Under the pieces are notes generated by a model. That model did no database searches. It was not told where the DNA came from and saw only the letters and a program-made list of their open reading frames with translations. A DNA stretch of 64,000 bases from Gammaproteobacteria bacterium. GTDB taxonomy: Bacteria; Pseudomonadota; Gammaproteobacteria; Eutrophobiales; Eutrophobiaceae. Below are positions 39,233-50,016 of this stretch, piece by piece. Location of the stretch: contig WVYN01000021.1 in assembly GCA_011772965.1 (NCBI GenBank), forward strand, positions 60,224 through 124,223, read 5' to 3'. Within the stretch, counting starts at the first letter, position 1. Each line of letters begins with the position of its first letter. The translations under genes and the position numbers were made by a program.

Positions 39233-40549
39233 CTAGTTTATCTCGGTTATCTTGTTCTGCCAGTCGCTGGCCATAGCCTTGATAGCATCCTGATTAATCG
39301 TCATTAATTCCCTTTCCTTTAGCAGTTGTTTCCCTGCGACCCAGACATCCGTAATCTGGTGCCGGTCAGCTGAGTAAACAATCTGTGACACCGGGTTGAA
39401 TAATGGCGTGGTTTCAAGTTCCGAAAGGTCGATGGCCACCAGGTCTGCAGCCTTGCCGGCCTCCAGCGAACCGATCTTGTTTGCTATGCCCAGGGCTTTT
39501 GCGCCGCAGATTGTGGCCATTTCCAGGACTGTGTATGCCGGCAAGGCACAGCTGTTTCCAGCGACTCCCTTGCCCAGCAAGGCTGCTGTACGCATTTCAC
39601 CCAACATGTCCAGGTCATTGTTGCTGGCAGCACCATCAGTGCCAAGTGCAACATTGACACCAGCGTTTATCAGATCTGCCACCGGGCAAAAGCCACTTGC
39701 CAGTTTCAGGTTTGATTCGGGACAGTGCAATACATTGACACCATAGCGGGATACCAATTCAATTTCATTATCCTGTAACTGGGTCATGTGCACGGCCAGC
39801 AGGCGCTCATTAATCAGACCAAGATCCTGCAGTCGCTGTAGCGGACGTTTGCCATGTTGTTCGAGGCTTTGTTTGACCTCATCTTCTGTTTCGTGAACAT
39901 GCATGTGAATAGGTACATTGATCTCTTCTGCTATCATACTGACCCGCTGTAAGGGTTGGTCGGAGACAGTGTAGGGAGCATGAGGTGCGAAACATGCCGA
40001 GATCAACGGACTATGACGGAATTTATCAAAGACCTGTTCACCTTTAAGGATGTACTCATCGGCATCCTTTGCCCACACCGTAGGGAAATCGATCAGGATC
40101 AAGCCAATCACCGCACGCATACTACATTCAATGGCGGCTTCAGCCACCCGGTCCGGGAAAAAATACATATCATTAAAACAGGTCGTACCACCGCGAAGCA
40201 TTTCAGCTATGGCCAGTTGCGTGCCTTCCCTGACAAAATCGGCACTGACCCAGCGTTGTTCTGCCGGCCAGATGTGATTGTTCAACCAGTCCATCAACGA
40301 CAAATCATCCGCCAGTCCCCTGAAAAGACTCATGGCAGCATGCGTATGGCTGTTGATCAGACCAGGGATGATAGCATGATTTGTCAAAATCTGTTCGTCC
40401 AGCGCCGCATATTTTTCCCTGGCTTCACTGGTGGGTAACAGTTCGAGAATGTTGCCGTCATTAATGGCTAGGGAATATGCCTTGTGAATCGATTGTGCCG
40501 TATCAACCGGAATAACCCAGCCCGCGTGAATCAGCGTGTCAATATTCAT
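39233..40549 (-). CDS. mtaD: 5-methylthioadenosine/S-adenosylhomocysteine deaminase
   Basis: Amidohydrolase of the TRZ/ATZ family that deaminates methylthioadenosine (MTA) to methylthioinosine and can act on S-adenosylhomocysteine. The 438-residue protein has metal ligands in LINSHTHAAM (about 65-74), the family segment FRGLADDLSLMDWLNNHIWPAE, HMHVHETEDE, VLHCPESNLKLASG and GTDGAASNNDLDML. It is divergent from mtnA. With the methylthioinosine phosphorylase and hpt at 60-61.6 kb it completes the route known from Pseudomonas aeruginosa, in which MTA is deaminated before phosphorolysis. Confidence 0.88.
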   Translation of the reverse strand: MNIDTLIHAGWVIPVDTAQSIHKAYSLAINDGNILELLPTSEAREKYAALDEQILTNHAIIPGLINSHTHAAMSLFRGLADDLSLMDWLNNHIWPAEQRWVSADFVREGTQLAIAEMLRGGTTCFNDMYFFPDRVAEAAIECSMRAVIGLILIDFPTVWAKDADEYILKGEQVFDKFRHSPLISACFAPHAPYTVSDQPLQRVSMIAEEINVPIHMHVHETEDEVKQSLEQHGKRPLQRLQDLGLINERLLAVHMTQLQDNEIELVSRYGVNVLHCPESNLKLASGFCPVADLINAGVNVALGTDGAASNNDLDMLGEMRTAALLGKGVAGNSCALPAYTVLEMATICGAKALGIANKIGSLEAGKAADLVAIDLSELETTPLFNPVSQIVYSADRHQITDVWVAGKQLLKERELMTINQDAIKAMASDWQNKITEIN

Positions 40550-40638
40550 GGTTCGTATACTTATTAATAATGAACGGGTTTGCTTTTTATGATTTGATTA
40601 CTCATTGTACGCAAAAATCAGATTCAGGAGAGACAATA

Positions 40639-41691
40639 TTGTCTGCGAGTAAAACCAAACCGGCAGATAATGTCAGGGCAATACGTTGGGAAGCAAGCAC
40701 ACTGACGTTACTGGACCAGCGGCGGCTGCCCGGAGAAGTCATTTACCGGGATTATGTGGACGCTGTCGATATTGCCACGGCAATTCACGACATGGTGGTA
40801 CGCGGAGCACCGGCCATCGGGATCACGGCTGCCTACGGTGTGGTCCTGGCTGCCAGAAAAGCCTATACCAAGGATCCACAAGCATGGCAGACGCTGATCC
40901 AGCCGGACCTGGACAGCCTCGCATCATCCCGGCCGACGGCGGTCAATCTGCATTGGGCGCTTGAACGCATGCAGTCCCTGTTTGCCGGGATCAGTGGCGA
41001 TCCGGAGCCGGTGTTACTCCAGGCCGCAAAAGACATACATGCCGAAGACGTAGCCGCGAACCAGGCCATGGGAGAAGTCGGTGCCGGGATCATCGGTCAA
41101 TGCCGGGCCGTACTGACGCATTGTAATACCGGTTCCCTGGCAACCGGAGGTTATGGCACGGCACTCGGTGTGATCCGATCGGCCTATCGGAGGGGAAACC
41201 TGCAGATGGTTTATGTGGATGAAACCCGTCCCTGGTTACAGGGCACCCGGCTCACAACCTGGGAACTCATGCAGGATAATATTCCCGTGACCCTGTTAGC
41301 TGACTGCGCAGCCAATTATTTGATGAGCCGCGGTGAAATCGAGTGGGTTATTGTCGGTGCTGACCGGATCGCAGCTAACGGCGATGTGGCCAACAAGATC
41401 GGCACCTACGGCCTGGCCGTCGCCGCGAGGCATCATAGCATCCGGGTAATGGTGGTTGCTCCCGTTTCGACGTTCGATCTGGGAATTGCGGACGGTAGCC
41501 ATATACCCATTGAAGACAGGGGACCATATGAAATACTTCAATGTGGCGGGCATTTGATAGCCCCAGGTGGTGTCAATACCTGGAACCCGGTTTTTGATGT
41601 CACACCCGCCGGATTAATTGATGTGATCGTCTCGGAAAAAGGTGCAATCCAGGCGCCGGACAGGCAGAAAATCAAGGCCCTTCTGGTCTGA
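40639..41691 (+). CDS. mtnA: Methylthioribose-1-phosphate isomerase
   Basis: Isomerises 5-methylthioribose 1-phosphate to the ribulose form in methionine salvage. The protein has DIATAIHDMVVRGAPAIGITAAYG, RPTAVNLHWALERM, LTHCNTGSLATGGYGTALGVIRSA, VYVDETRPWLQG and the catalytic Asp region VGADRIAANGDVANKIGTY. The open frame extends to ATG 40570. I place the start at TTG 40639 because AGGAGAG lies at 40626-40632 and homologues begin near here, giving 350 residues. Divergent from mtaD, whose pathway it continues. The later salvage genes (mtnB, mtnC, mtnD) are not in the window. Confidence 0.92.
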   Translation: MSASKTKPADNVRAIRWEASTLTLLDQRRLPGEVIYRDYVDAVDIATAIHDMVVRGAPAIGITAAYGVVLAARKAYTKDPQAWQTLIQPDLDSLASSRPTAVNLHWALERMQSLFAGISGDPEPVLLQAAKDIHAEDVAANQAMGEVGAGIIGQCRAVLTHCNTGSLATGGYGTALGVIRSAYRRGNLQMVYVDETRPWLQGTRLTTWELMQDNIPVTLLADCAANYLMSRGEIEWVIVGADRIAANGDVANKIGTYGLAVAARHHSIRVMVVAPVSTFDLGIADGSHIPIEDRGPYEILQCGGHLIAPGGVNTWNPVFDVTPAGLIDVIVSEKGAIQAPDRQKIKALLV

Positions 41692-41741
41692 TCCTCAACA
41701 AGTCTAGAGAGTTGTTTTTCCTACAGTCAGCATGCCAGATG

Positions 41742-41750
41742 TGGTAAAAT
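41742..41750 (+). promoter_or_regulatory. Possible extended -10 promoter of gyrA
   Basis: TGGTAAAAT, an extended -10 (TGn before TAAAAT), lies 64 bases before the gyrA start. No good -35 box is at the right distance, as is allowed for extended -10 promoters. Weak evidence. Confidence 0.35.
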
Positions 41751-41813
41751 TTGCTGCTTTGTGAATTGATAAAACAGGGGTCCCCGCTGGTCAAAATAAC
41801 CTGCTGAGTATGT

Positions 41814-44372
41814 ATGTCTGAAACCGAATTTGCCCGCTCCGTAAATCCCGTCAATATCGAAGATGAAATGAGGCAGTCCTACATGGATTACGCCATGAGC
41901 GTAATCATTGGACGTGCACTTCCTGACGTCCGGGACGGTCTTAAACCGGTACACCGCCGGGTACTGTATGCCATGAACGTAATGGGCAATGACTGGAACA
42001 AGCCCTATAAAAAATCAGCACGAATCGTTGGTGACGTTATCGGTAAGTATCACCCGCATGGTGATACCGCCGTCTATGACACCATTGTCCGGATGGCCCA
42101 GCCATTTTCCCTGCGTTACACGCTGGTCGATGGTCAGGGTAACTTTGGTTCTGTCGATGGTGATGCCCCCGCGGCCATGCGTTATACCGAAGTGCGGATG
42201 TCACGCATTGCTCATGAACTTCTGGCGGACTTAGACAAGGATACCGTCGATTTCACACCCAATTATGATGGTTCCGAGAACGAGCCGGCCGTGCTGCCTT
42301 CACGTATTCCGAATCTACTGGTCAATGGTTCCAGTGGCATCGCTGTGGGGATGGCAACGAATATCCCCCCGCATAACCTGACTGAAGTCATCAATGCCTG
42401 TGTCACCCTGATTGATAACCCGGCCATCCAGATGGCCGAGTTAATCCAACATATTCCCGGCCCGGACTTCCCCACGGCGGCCATCATCAACGGTTCCAAG
42501 GGGATCCAGGAGGCCTATCTCACGGGTCGTGGCCGCATTTACATGCGGGCCCATACAGAGATTGAAACCGATGAGTCCAAGGGACAACACAGCATTATCG
42601 TCAAGGAGATACCCTACCAGGTTAACAAGGCACGGCTGATGGAGAAAATTGCCGAACTGGTCAAGGATAAGAAGATTACCGGCATTCGTGAATTACGGGA
42701 TGAATCAGACAAGGACGGCATGCGAATGGTCATTGAACTGCGCCGTGGCGAGGTTCCCGAGGTCATTCTGAATAATCTCTATCAGCATACCCAGATGCAG
42801 AATGTCTTCGGCATCAATATTGTTGCGCTGGAAAACGGTCAGCCGCGATTACTCAACCTCAAGGATTTGCTGGAGGCCTTTATCCGTCATCGTCGGGAAG
42901 TGGTTTCCCGGCGGACCATTTTTGAATTGCGCAAGGCCCGGGCCCGGGCCCATGTCCTGGAGGGTCTTGCGATTGCCTTGGCTAACATTGATCCGGTTAT
43001 TGCCATGATCAAGGCTTCACCGACACCGGCGCAAGCCAAGCAAAAATTACTGGAGCCGGTCTGGCAGTCCGGCGTGGTCACCGAGATGTTAAAGCGCGCC
43101 GGTTCTGATGCTTCCCGCCCCGAGAACCTGGGTGATGAATTCGGCTTAAGCGATGACGGCTATCGTCTCTCGGATACCCAGGCGCAAGCCATCCTGGATC
43201 TGAAACTCCAGCGGCTGACAGGCCTTGAGCAGGATAAAATCATTAGAGAGTATGGTGAGTTGCTGGAGACAATTGCCGATCTCATGGACATCCTTGACCG
43301 TCCCGAACGTCTGATGCAGGTTATCCGTGATGAACTCATCGATATTCGGGAGCGATACGGTGATGATCGCCGTACCGAGATCATCGAGGATCAGCATGAG
43401 CTGAGTATGGAAGATCTGATCTCTGAAGAGGATGTTGTCGTGACGTTGTCACATGCAGGCTACGCCAAATCACAGCCACTGGATGTCTATCGTGCCCAGC
43501 GCCGGGGTGGGCGAGGCAAATCGGCAACCAACATGAAAGATGAAGACTTCATCGACAAGCTTTTTATTGCCAACACCCACGATACGGTGCTGTGTTTTTC
43601 CAGCCAGGGCAAGGTCTACTGGTTAAAGGTGTACCAGTTTCCCCAGGCCAGTCGGACCGCCCGGGGTAAACCCATTGTCAACCTCCTGCCGCTTGATGAG
43701 GGTGAACGGATTAACGCGGTCTTGCCAATTCGGGAATTCACAGATAACCAGTTTGTGTTCATGGCGACGGCCGATGGTACAGTCAAGAAATGCCGTCTGA
43801 CGGATTTTTCCCGGCCCCGTCCAAGTGGTATTCGCGCCATTGAATTACATGGTGATAACCAACTTATTGGGGTCGAACTTACCGATGGTGCCCATGATGT
43901 CATGCTGTTTACCGATGCTGGCAAGGCCGTGCGATTCCGCGAATCTGAAGTCCGCCCCATGGGAAGGACAGCCCGGGGTGTGCGAGGTGTCAAGCTCGCC
44001 ACTAGTCAGCGCGTCATCTCCCTGATTATCGTCACCAACGAGGAAAGCACAGTTTTAACGGCTACGGAAAATGGCTATGGCAAGCGTTCTGAGATTTCTG
44101 ATTATGGCGTGAAGGGACGCGGTGGTTTGGGTGTTATCTCGATACAAACTACGGAGCGTAATGGCAAGGTCGTGGGTGCCGTTGCCGTGAATGAGGATGA
44201 TGAGATCATGCTGATCAGTAACCAGGGGACCTTGATCCGGACACCGACCTCCGACGTCTCCGTGATGGGTCGAAATACCCAGGGTGTGCGGCTGGTTAAC
44301 CTAGCTGAAGATGAACACCTCGCGGGCCTTGAGAGAATAATCGAGGACAGTGACAACGGCGGTGAATTCTAG
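41814..44372 (+). CDS. gyrA: DNA gyrase subunit A
   Basis: Breaks and rejoins DNA in the A2B2 gyrase that introduces negative supercoils. The 852-residue protein has the catalytic Tyr in [11 protein letters not shown] (Y124), the quinolone-pocket segment [20 protein letters not shown], and the GyrA box QRRGGRG that distinguishes gyrase from topoisomerase IV, followed by six-bladed C-terminal repeats. At the pocket, T85 stands where E. coli has S83 and D89 matches D87; Thr is a common wild-type residue there. Head of the gyrA-serC-pheA-hisC-tyrA-aroA-cmk-rpsA block. Confidence 0.97.
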   Translation: MSETEFARSVNPVNIEDEMRQSYMDYAMSVIIGRALPDVRDGLKPVHRRVLYAMNVMGNDWNKPYKKSARIVGDVIGKYHPHGDTAVYDTIVRMAQPFSLRYTLVDGQGNFGSVDGDAPAAMRYTEVRMSRIAHELLADLDKDTVDFTPNYDGSENEPAVLPSRIPNLLVNGSSGIAVGMATNIPPHNLTEVINACVTLIDNPAIQMAELIQHIPGPDFPTAAIINGSKGIQEAYLTGRGRIYMRAHTEIETDESKGQHSIIVKEIPYQVNKARLMEKIAELVKDKKITGIRELRDESDKDGMRMVIELRRGEVPEVILNNLYQHTQMQNVFGINIVALENGQPRLLNLKDLLEAFIRHRREVVSRRTIFELRKARARAHVLEGLAIALANIDPVIAMIKASPTPAQAKQKLLEPVWQSGVVTEMLKRAGSDASRPENLGDEFGLSDDGYRLSDTQAQAILDLKLQRLTGLEQDKIIREYGELLETIADLMDILDRPERLMQVIRDELIDIRERYGDDRRTEIIEDQHELSMEDLISEEDVVVTLSHAGYAKSQPLDVYRAQRRGGRGKSATNMKDEDFIDKLFIANTHDTVLCFSSQGKVYWLKVYQFPQASRTARGKPIVNLLPLDEGERINAVLPIREFTDNQFVFMATADGTVKKCRLTDFSRPRPSGIRAIELHGDNQLIGVELTDGAHDVMLFTDAGKAVRFRESEVRPMGRTARGVRGVKLATSQRVISLIIVTNEESTVLTATENGYGKRSEISDYGVKGRGGLGVISIQTTERNGKVVGAVAVNEDDEIMLISNQGTLIRTPTSDVSVMGRNTQGVRLVNLAEDEHLAGLERIIEDSDNGGEF

Positions 44373-45483
44373 CGTGCCCAAGCGTTTGGCCGGCGAAGTG
44401 TCCAATAGCATTTATAATTTCGGCGCTGGACCAGCCATGTTGCCAACTGTAGTCATGCAACGGGCCCGCGAAGAATTCCTTGACTGGCATGGAACCGGCC
44501 TCTCTGTGATGGAACTGGGCCATCGCACACCAGAGTTTATCGGTATCGCTGAGCAGGCCGAGGCCAACCTCCGGGAAATACTTTCCATCCCGGATAATTT
44601 CGCCGTCCTTTTTTTGCAGGGTGGGGCGACCAGCCAGTTTTCCATGGTGCCATTGAACCTTACTGCTCCTGGCGACAGGGTGGACGCCCTTTATACCGGT
44701 TTATGGTCGGGCAAGGCCCTAAAGGAAGCGGGACGCTATTGCAGCGTAAGTGTTGCTGCTTCTTCTGAGCACAATCACTTTACCGCTATTCCTAACACAT
44801 CGGATTGGCAGCTCTCAGCCAATGCCCGCTATGTGTATTTTACGGATAATGAAACCGTGCATGGCATGGAATTCCAGCAAACGCCTAAGACCGGGGAAGT
44901 GCCACTGGTCTCTGACATGACTTCAAACTTTCTCACCCGGCCTATTGATTTCTCGGCCTATGGCTTGATTTTTGCCGGGGCACAAAAAAACCTGGGCCCC
45001 GCCGGACTTACGCTCGTGATTGTTCGTGAGGATCTGCTGGGAAATGCAAGACAAGATATTCCCAGGCTCTATGATTATGCCTTCAATGCGAAAGAGCGTT
45101 CCATGGCCAACACGCCTCCCACTTTCTGCTGGTACATGGCGGGCCTGGTACTGCAATGGATCAAGCAAGAGGGCGGAATCCCGGTCATGGAACAGCGGGC
45201 CATAGCCCGGTCCAGCAAGCTCTATCAGTTGATTGATGCTTCAGAGTTTTTCAGCAATCCGGTAACAACTGGCTCCCGTTCTCGTATGAACATTCCCTTC
45301 TTGCTGCGGGATGAGAGTCTCAATAATACGTTCCTCAAGGAAGCAAAAAGCCATGGTCTGGTGGCCCTGGCCGGCCATCGTAGTGTTGGCGGCATGCGAG
45401 CCAGTCTATACAATGCCATGCCTGAAGCCGGTGTCGACTGCCTGGCAGGGTTCATGGCCGATTTTGAGCGACGTTACGGTTAA
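44350..45483 (+). CDS. serC: Phosphoserine aminotransferase
   Basis: Converts 3-phosphohydroxypyruvate to phosphoserine in serine synthesis and acts in pyridoxal synthesis. The conserved protein begins at [12 protein letters not shown] and has [14 protein letters not shown], a Schiff-base Lys in [12 protein letters not shown] and SRMNIPF near the end. The start is uncertain: in-frame GTG codons at 44350, 44362, 44374 and 44398 are possible, none with an ideal ribosome binding site. Homologues usually begin only a few residues before IYNF, so a later GTG is plausible. It overlaps gyrA if 44350 is used. It makes serine by the phosphorylated route, beside the serine cycle encoded elsewhere in the window. 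Confidence 0.93.
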   Translation: MTTAVNSSVPKRLAGEVSNSIYNFGAGPAMLPTVVMQRAREEFLDWHGTGLSVMELGHRTPEFIGIAEQAEANLREILSIPDNFAVLFLQGGATSQFSMVPLNLTAPGDRVDALYTGLWSGKALKEAGRYCSVSVAASSEHNHFTAIPNTSDWQLSANARYVYFTDNETVHGMEFQQTPKTGEVPLVSDMTSNFLTRPIDFSAYGLIFAGAQKNLGPAGLTLVIVREDLLGNARQDIPRLYDYAFNAKERSMANTPPTFCWYMAGLVLQWIKQEGGIPVMEQRAIARSSKLYQLIDASEFFSNPVTTGSRSRMNIPFLLRDESLNNTFLKEAKSHGLVALAGHRSVGGMRASLYNAMPEAGVDCLAGFMADFERRYG

Positions 45484-45563
45484 TAGACCTGCCTCAATTC
45501 GTAGCCTTATCGCGGCAACGCCCGGCTGTGCATTTTTTTTGATTGTCTTGATAGGGTTAATTC

Positions 45564-46649
45564 ATGTCCGATAACAAGGAACTAACTGATTTGCGTGCCC
45601 GTATTGATCAAATTGATGCCAGTTTGTTGGCATTGATCAGTGAGCGTGCGCGCCTGGCAAAGGAGATCGCAGGCATCAAAAACAGGAAAAATGACAATCA
45701 TGGATTTTATCGTCCCGAACGGGAAGCACAGGTCTTAAGGAACATTATTGAGAAAAACGAAGGTCCCTTGTCTGAAGAAGAGATGGCCCGATTGTTTCGC
45801 GAGATTATGTCTGCGTGCCTGGCGCTGGAAGAGATCCTCAACATTGCTTACCTTGGTCCGGAAGGAACTTTTACCCAGACGGCCGCACTCAAGCATTTTG
45901 GCCATTCGGTGAAGACCACATCGCTCGACAGTATCGACCAGGTCTTTCGTGAAGTGGAATCCGGTGCCTGCCATTATGGAGTGGTGCCGGTAGAAAATTC
46001 CATTGAAGGTGTTGTAAATCACACGCTGGATATGTTGATCAATTCTAATTTGTCGATCTGTGGGGAAATCGAGTTACGGATACATCACCATCTCATGGGC
46101 AAGGCCGATGATGTGAAGCAGGTAAATCAGGTGTATTCACATCAGCAATCCCTTGCACAGTGTCGCAAGTGGCTGGACATTCATCTTCCGCACGTCGAGC
46201 AGATTGCTGTCAGCAGCAATGCCGAGGCTGCCAGACGTGTTGCCAATGAACCGGAAGCTGCGGCTATAGCAGGTGAAACTGCTGCGGAATTTTATGATCT
46301 GAAAATTCTTCAACATAATATTGAAGATCATACAGATAATAAGACCCGTTTTCTGGTACTGGGGCGACATGACACCCTGCCCAGTGGTAAAGACAAGACC
46401 TCCTTATTATTCTCAGCGCCAAACAAACCAGGCGCCCTGCATAACATGCTCGCCTGTTTTGCTGAAAATAATGTCAGTATGACCCGTATCGAATCCAGGC
46501 CCTCGCGCCAGGGCATGTGGGATTATGTCTTTTTTGTAGACGTGGAGGGACATGCGACAGAACCTGATGTAGTCGCTGCCCTGGATTCTCTGAAAAACAA
46601 GGCCTCGATGGTGAAGTTGCTTGGTTCCTATCCCCAGGCTGTCCTCTGA
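45564..46649 (+). CDS. pheA: Bifunctional chorismate mutase / prephenate dehydratase
   Basis: Makes phenylpyruvate from chorismate. The 361-residue fusion has an AroQ chorismate mutase (about 1-90: LTDLRARIDQIDASLLALISERARLAKEIAGIK), a prephenate dehydratase (about 94-270: IAYLGPEGTFTQTAA, YGVVPVENSIEGVVNHTLD, NKTRFLVLG) and an ACT regulatory domain (about 280-355: TSLLFSAPNKPGALHNML, IESRPSRQGMWDYVFFVD). The GALH and ESRP motifs are those used for phenylalanine feedback inhibition. Part of the serC-pheA-hisC-tyrA-aroA aromatic block; hisC starts 2 bases after it. Confidence 0.96.
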   Translation: MSDNKELTDLRARIDQIDASLLALISERARLAKEIAGIKNRKNDNHGFYRPEREAQVLRNIIEKNEGPLSEEEMARLFREIMSACLALEEILNIAYLGPEGTFTQTAALKHFGHSVKTTSLDSIDQVFREVESGACHYGVVPVENSIEGVVNHTLDMLINSNLSICGEIELRIHHHLMGKADDVKQVNQVYSHQQSLAQCRKWLDIHLPHVEQIAVSSNAEAARRVANEPEAAAIAGETAAEFYDLKILQHNIEDHTDNKTRFLVLGRHDTLPSGKDKTSLLFSAPNKPGALHNMLACFAENNVSMTRIESRPSRQGMWDYVFFVDVEGHATEPDVVAALDSLKNKASMVKLLGSYPQAVL

Positions 46650-46651
46650 TA

Positions 46652-47752
46652 ATGAGTTGTGATTTACTGACATTGGCGACGCCCGGTGTGGCGACCCTGG
46701 AGCCTTATCAACCCGGCAAGCCCGTTGAAGAATTACAGCGGGAACTGGGTTTGAAGGATATCGTCAAGCTGGCCTCGAACGAAAACCCACTAGGCCCGGG
46801 AGAACGGGCAATGGAGGTATTACGTCGGCCAAAAGAAATTGCCCGTTATCCCGATGGTAATGGTTTTAAATTAAAAGCCAGGCTGGCCAAATACCACGGA
46901 ATGAGTGCTGATAGGATCACACTGGGTAACGGTTCAAACGAGATCCTTGAATTGATCACCCGTGCTATTATCCAGCCGCATCACGAGGTGGTTTTTTCAG
47001 ATCATGCCTTTGCCGTCTATCCACTCGTCACTCAGGCGGTGGGCGCAAAACCTGTGGTCGTTCAGGCAAAAGACTGGGCCCATGATTCAGAAGCCATGGC
47101 GGCGGCAGTCACAGCCAACACCCGGCTCATGTTTGTGGCAAACCCGAATAACCCCACTGGCACCTGGTTAAAATGCAATGAATTAACACGGTTGTTAGAG
47201 ACTGTACCGGATCACGTTATTGTGGTTGTCGACGAGGCCTATTTTGATTATGCCGTGTTACCCGATTACCCGGATTGCTCAACCTGGCTGGATATCTATC
47301 CAAATCTGCTGGTGACGCGGACCTTCTCCAAGGCGTATGGTCTGGCGGCACTGAGGATTGGCTACAGTTTATCGCACCCGGAAATAGCGGATTTGTTAAA
47401 CCGGGTCAGGCAACCATTTAATGTCAATGCCGTCGCTCTGGCCGCCGCGGAAGTTTCAATAGATGATCGTAAGCATATCAAAAAAAGTATCCAGGCAAAC
47501 CAGGACGGCATGAATTTACTGACCTCTGCTTTTGATGAGATGGGTCTGCCTTATCTGCCATCGGCCGGAAATTTTGTCTGTGTTGATTTGCAACGTCCCG
47601 GCCGTGAGATCTTCAACCAGTTACTCAGGAAGGGGGTGATCGTTCGCCCGGTCGATAATTACGGTATGCCGAATCATATTCGGGTGACCATTGGTATAGA
47701 GCATGAGAACAAAAAATTCATCGCGGCTTTGAAAAAAGTGCTCGCAAGTTGA
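46652..47752 (+). CDS. hisC: Histidinol-phosphate / aromatic aminotransferase
   Basis: Class I/II PLP aminotransferase of 366 residues: LASNENPLGPG (about 39-49), YPDGNGFKLKARLA, TLGNGSNEILELI, ANPNNPTGTWL, VDEAYFDYA and the Schiff-base Lys in TFSKAYGLAALRIGY. HisC enzymes in this position between pheA and tyrA commonly also transaminate phenylpyruvate or 4-hydroxyphenylpyruvate. The context therefore suggests use in both histidine and aromatic amino-acid synthesis (inference). It starts 2 bases after pheA. Confidence 0.93.
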   Translation: MSCDLLTLATPGVATLEPYQPGKPVEELQRELGLKDIVKLASNENPLGPGERAMEVLRRPKEIARYPDGNGFKLKARLAKYHGMSADRITLGNGSNEILELITRAIIQPHHEVVFSDHAFAVYPLVTQAVGAKPVVVQAKDWAHDSEAMAAAVTANTRLMFVANPNNPTGTWLKCNELTRLLETVPDHVIVVVDEAYFDYAVLPDYPDCSTWLDIYPNLLVTRTFSKAYGLAALRIGYSLSHPEIADLLNRVRQPFNVNAVALAAAEVSIDDRKHIKKSIQANQDGMNLLTSAFDEMGLPYLPSAGNFVCVDLQRPGREIFNQLLRKGVIVRPVDNYGMPNHIRVTIGIEHENKKFIAALKKVLAS

Positions 47753-47792
47753 CACAAGCTCTTCATATTACCATCACGGGGTATTACCAGAG

Positions 47793-48683
47793 ATGTTAAT
47801 TGATCGTTTGAGCATTATCGGGGTTGGTCTGATCGGTGGTTCGCTCGCCCGTGCCCTGCGTAAGCAAAACGCCTGCGGCCATATTACCGGTTATGGACGT
47901 AGCTCCGAACACCTTCAGGAAGCCGTTGATCTTGGCGTGATCGATGATTTTAGCCTTAGCATGGATAGTGCGGTGAAGGTTGCCGACTTGATCGTATTGG
48001 CCACACCCTTGAAAACTACGGAGCCATTGCTGAAAGCCATGCGCCCATACCTGGCGGATCATGCCGTTATTACTGATGTTGGCAGTGCCAAGGGGAGTGT
48101 GGTTGAGGCAGCCCATGCCACGCTTGATGATTTCCTGCCCCGTTTTGTTCCGGGGCATCCGATTGCCGGCAAGGAAAAAAGTGGTGTTTCAGCATCGACT
48201 GCAGACCTGTTTCAGTCTCACCGGGTGATCCTGACACCCTTGCCGGAGACTTCGGTGAGCGCCATCAACAAGGTCCGGCAGATGTGGGAATTATGCGGGG
48301 CCGAGGTTGTTCAGCTTGGGGTCAAGCAACACGATGAAATACTCGCGGCCACCAGCCACCTGCCGCACATGCTGGCTTATGCCCTGGTCGATTGCCTGGC
48401 AGGGATGCGGGAACGGGATGAGATCTTCCGCTTCGCCGCAGGCGGCTTTGCAGACTTTACCCGGATTGCCTCCAGTGATCCGCAAATGTGGCACGACATC
48501 TGTATTGCCAACCGCGCAGAATTACTCCGATCCGTGGAAGCGTTTGGTAAATATTTGGAAAACATTCGCTTTGCAATCGAGAAAGATGACAGTGAAACAC
48601 TTCTGGACATCTTTTCCCGGGCCAAGGAAACACGCGATCGCTTCACGCAAACACGCGACCACCGTAACGACTCAACCGAGTAG
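47793..48683 (+). CDS. tyrA: Prephenate (or arogenate) dehydrogenase
   Basis: NAD-dependent oxidative decarboxylation toward tyrosine. The 296-residue protein has the Rossmann motif IIGVGLIGGSLARALRK near the start, LATPLKTTEPLL, ITDVGSAKGSVVEAA, FVPGHPIAGKEKSG and ATSHLPHMLAYALVD with the catalytic His. Length and lack of a fused mutase or ACT domain fit the mono-functional TyrAa/TyrC type; in many Gammaproteobacteria it is fused to aroA, but here aroA is separate, starting 10 bases after the tyrA stop. Confidence 0.93.
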   Translation: MLIDRLSIIGVGLIGGSLARALRKQNACGHITGYGRSSEHLQEAVDLGVIDDFSLSMDSAVKVADLIVLATPLKTTEPLLKAMRPYLADHAVITDVGSAKGSVVEAAHATLDDFLPRFVPGHPIAGKEKSGVSASTADLFQSHRVILTPLPETSVSAINKVRQMWELCGAEVVQLGVKQHDEILAATSHLPHMLAYALVDCLAGMRERDEIFRFAAGGFADFTRIASSDPQMWHDICIANRAELLRSVEAFGKYLENIRFAIEKDDSETLLDIFSRAKETRDRFTQTRDHRNDSTE

Positions 48684-48693
48684 GTCATGCGAA

Positions 48694-50016
48694 ATGCCTG
48701 ATCTTGTCTCAATTGATTATCTCGTTTCACCCGGTGGCATTTTAAACGGCGACATCCGGGTTCCGGGCGATAAGTCCATCTCCCATCGTGCCCTGATGCT
48801 CGGTGCTATTGCCATCGGGGAAACCCGGGTTGACGGTTTCCTCCAGGGCGAGGATACCCTAGCAACCCTGGCTGCCTTTCAGTCCATGGGTGTCAAGATT
48901 CAGAGAAATAATGATTGTCTGACTATCCAGGGTGTCGGCCTGCTGGGCTTGCAGCCACCGGCAGCAGCACTGGATCTGGGCAATTCCGGAACTTCGGCTC
49001 GGCTGATGGCCGGTCTTTTGGCCGGACAGGCCTTTGACTGTTCGATCACGGGTGATGCTTCACTCAGACAAAGGCCCATGCAACGGATCATCGAACCCTT
49101 GTTAAAAATGGGTGCTGTCATTTCGGCCGGCCCGCAGGGGAAACTGCCATTGCAAATCAGGGGCGGCCGGAAACTGAGTGGCATTAACTATACCTTACCC
49201 GTCGCCAGTGCCCAGTTGAAGTCTTGCCTGTTACTGGCCGGTCTGTATGCCGATGGCAAGACCTGCATCAACGAACCGGTTCTTACCCGTGACCACACGG
49301 AGCGGATGTTGGAGACCTTTGCTGTAAAGCTGGAGCGACAGGACCGGCAAATATGTGTTGCGGGTGGCGCCACCCCGATCGCAACCCGGGTATTTGTTCC
49401 AGCCGATCTTTCTTCGGCCGCGTTTTTTCTGGTCGGTGCCAGCATTGCAGAGGGATCAGATATTACCTTGACACGTGTGGGCATAAATCCGACCAGGAAT
49501 GCGGTTATTGAAATCCTCTGCCAGATGGGGGCAGACATCAGTCTCATTAACGTCAGTGAGGTCTCAGGTGAACCACTGGCAGACATCCGCGTTCGATCCA
49601 GTGCACTGAAGGGAATTGATATCCCGGAAAACAAGGTGGCGATTGCGATCGATGAATTTCCGGCCATTCTGGTAGCAGCTGCCAATGCCAGGGGGGTAAC
49701 CCGCGTGCGCGGTGCGGTGGAATTACGGGTCAAGGAAAGTGACCGCATCGCGGCCATGGCCTCGGGTTTACGAGCACTGGGTATCGTCGTAAAAACTAAG
49801 GATGATGGTATAGATGTCACCGGAGGGCAATTGACTGGAGGAACGGTTGAGAGTTTTGGTGACCATCGGATTGCCATGGCCTTTGCCATGGCCGGTCTGC
49901 GGGCATCAGGGCCCGTACGGATCCATGATTGCGGCAATGTCGACACTTCCTTTCCCGGTTTCCCGGACCTGGCCGCAGAGGGAGGCCTCCTTATAGAGGT
50001 TATTACCGATGACTGA
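48694..50016 (+). CDS. aroA: 3-phosphoshikimate 1-carboxyvinyltransferase (EPSP synthase)
   Basis: Transfers the enolpyruvyl group of PEP to shikimate 3-phosphate. From ATG 48694 the protein has 440 residues: DIRVPGDKSISHRALMLGA (PEP/S3P loop), LDLGNSGTSARLMAGLLAG, LRQRPMQRI, VASAQLKSCLLLAGL and VKESDRIAAMASGLRALG. The open frame extends back to 48307, but that part lies inside tyrA in another frame and is not coding; homologues start near 48694. The Gly-Asn-Ser-Gly-Thr-Ser pocket looks like a class II-type sequence. It overlaps cmk by 8 bases. Confidence 0.95.
   Translation: MPDLVSIDYLVSPGGILNGDIRVPGDKSISHRALMLGAIAIGETRVDGFLQGEDTLATLAAFQSMGVKIQRNNDCLTIQGVGLLGLQPPAAALDLGNSGTSARLMAGLLAGQAFDCSITGDASLRQRPMQRIIEPLLKMGAVISAGPQGKLPLQIRGGRKLSGINYTLPVASAQLKSCLLLAGLYADGKTCINEPVLTRDHTERMLETFAVKLERQDRQICVAGGATPIATRVFVPADLSSAAFFLVGASIAEGSDITLTRVGINPTRNAVIEILCQMGADISLINVSEVSGEPLADIRVRSSALKGIDIPENKVAIAIDEFPAILVAAANARGVTRVRGAVELRVKESDRIAAMASGLRALGIVVKTKDDGIDVTGGQLTGGTVESFGDHRIAMAFAMAGLRASGPVRIHDCGNVDTSFPGFPDLAAEGGLLIEVITDD

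Noticed and set aside
48307..48693. Upstream in-frame extension of aroA by 129 codons, suggesting a fusion.
   Set aside because: This part lies inside tyrA in a different frame, and the translated residues match nothing; EPSP synthases start near 48694.
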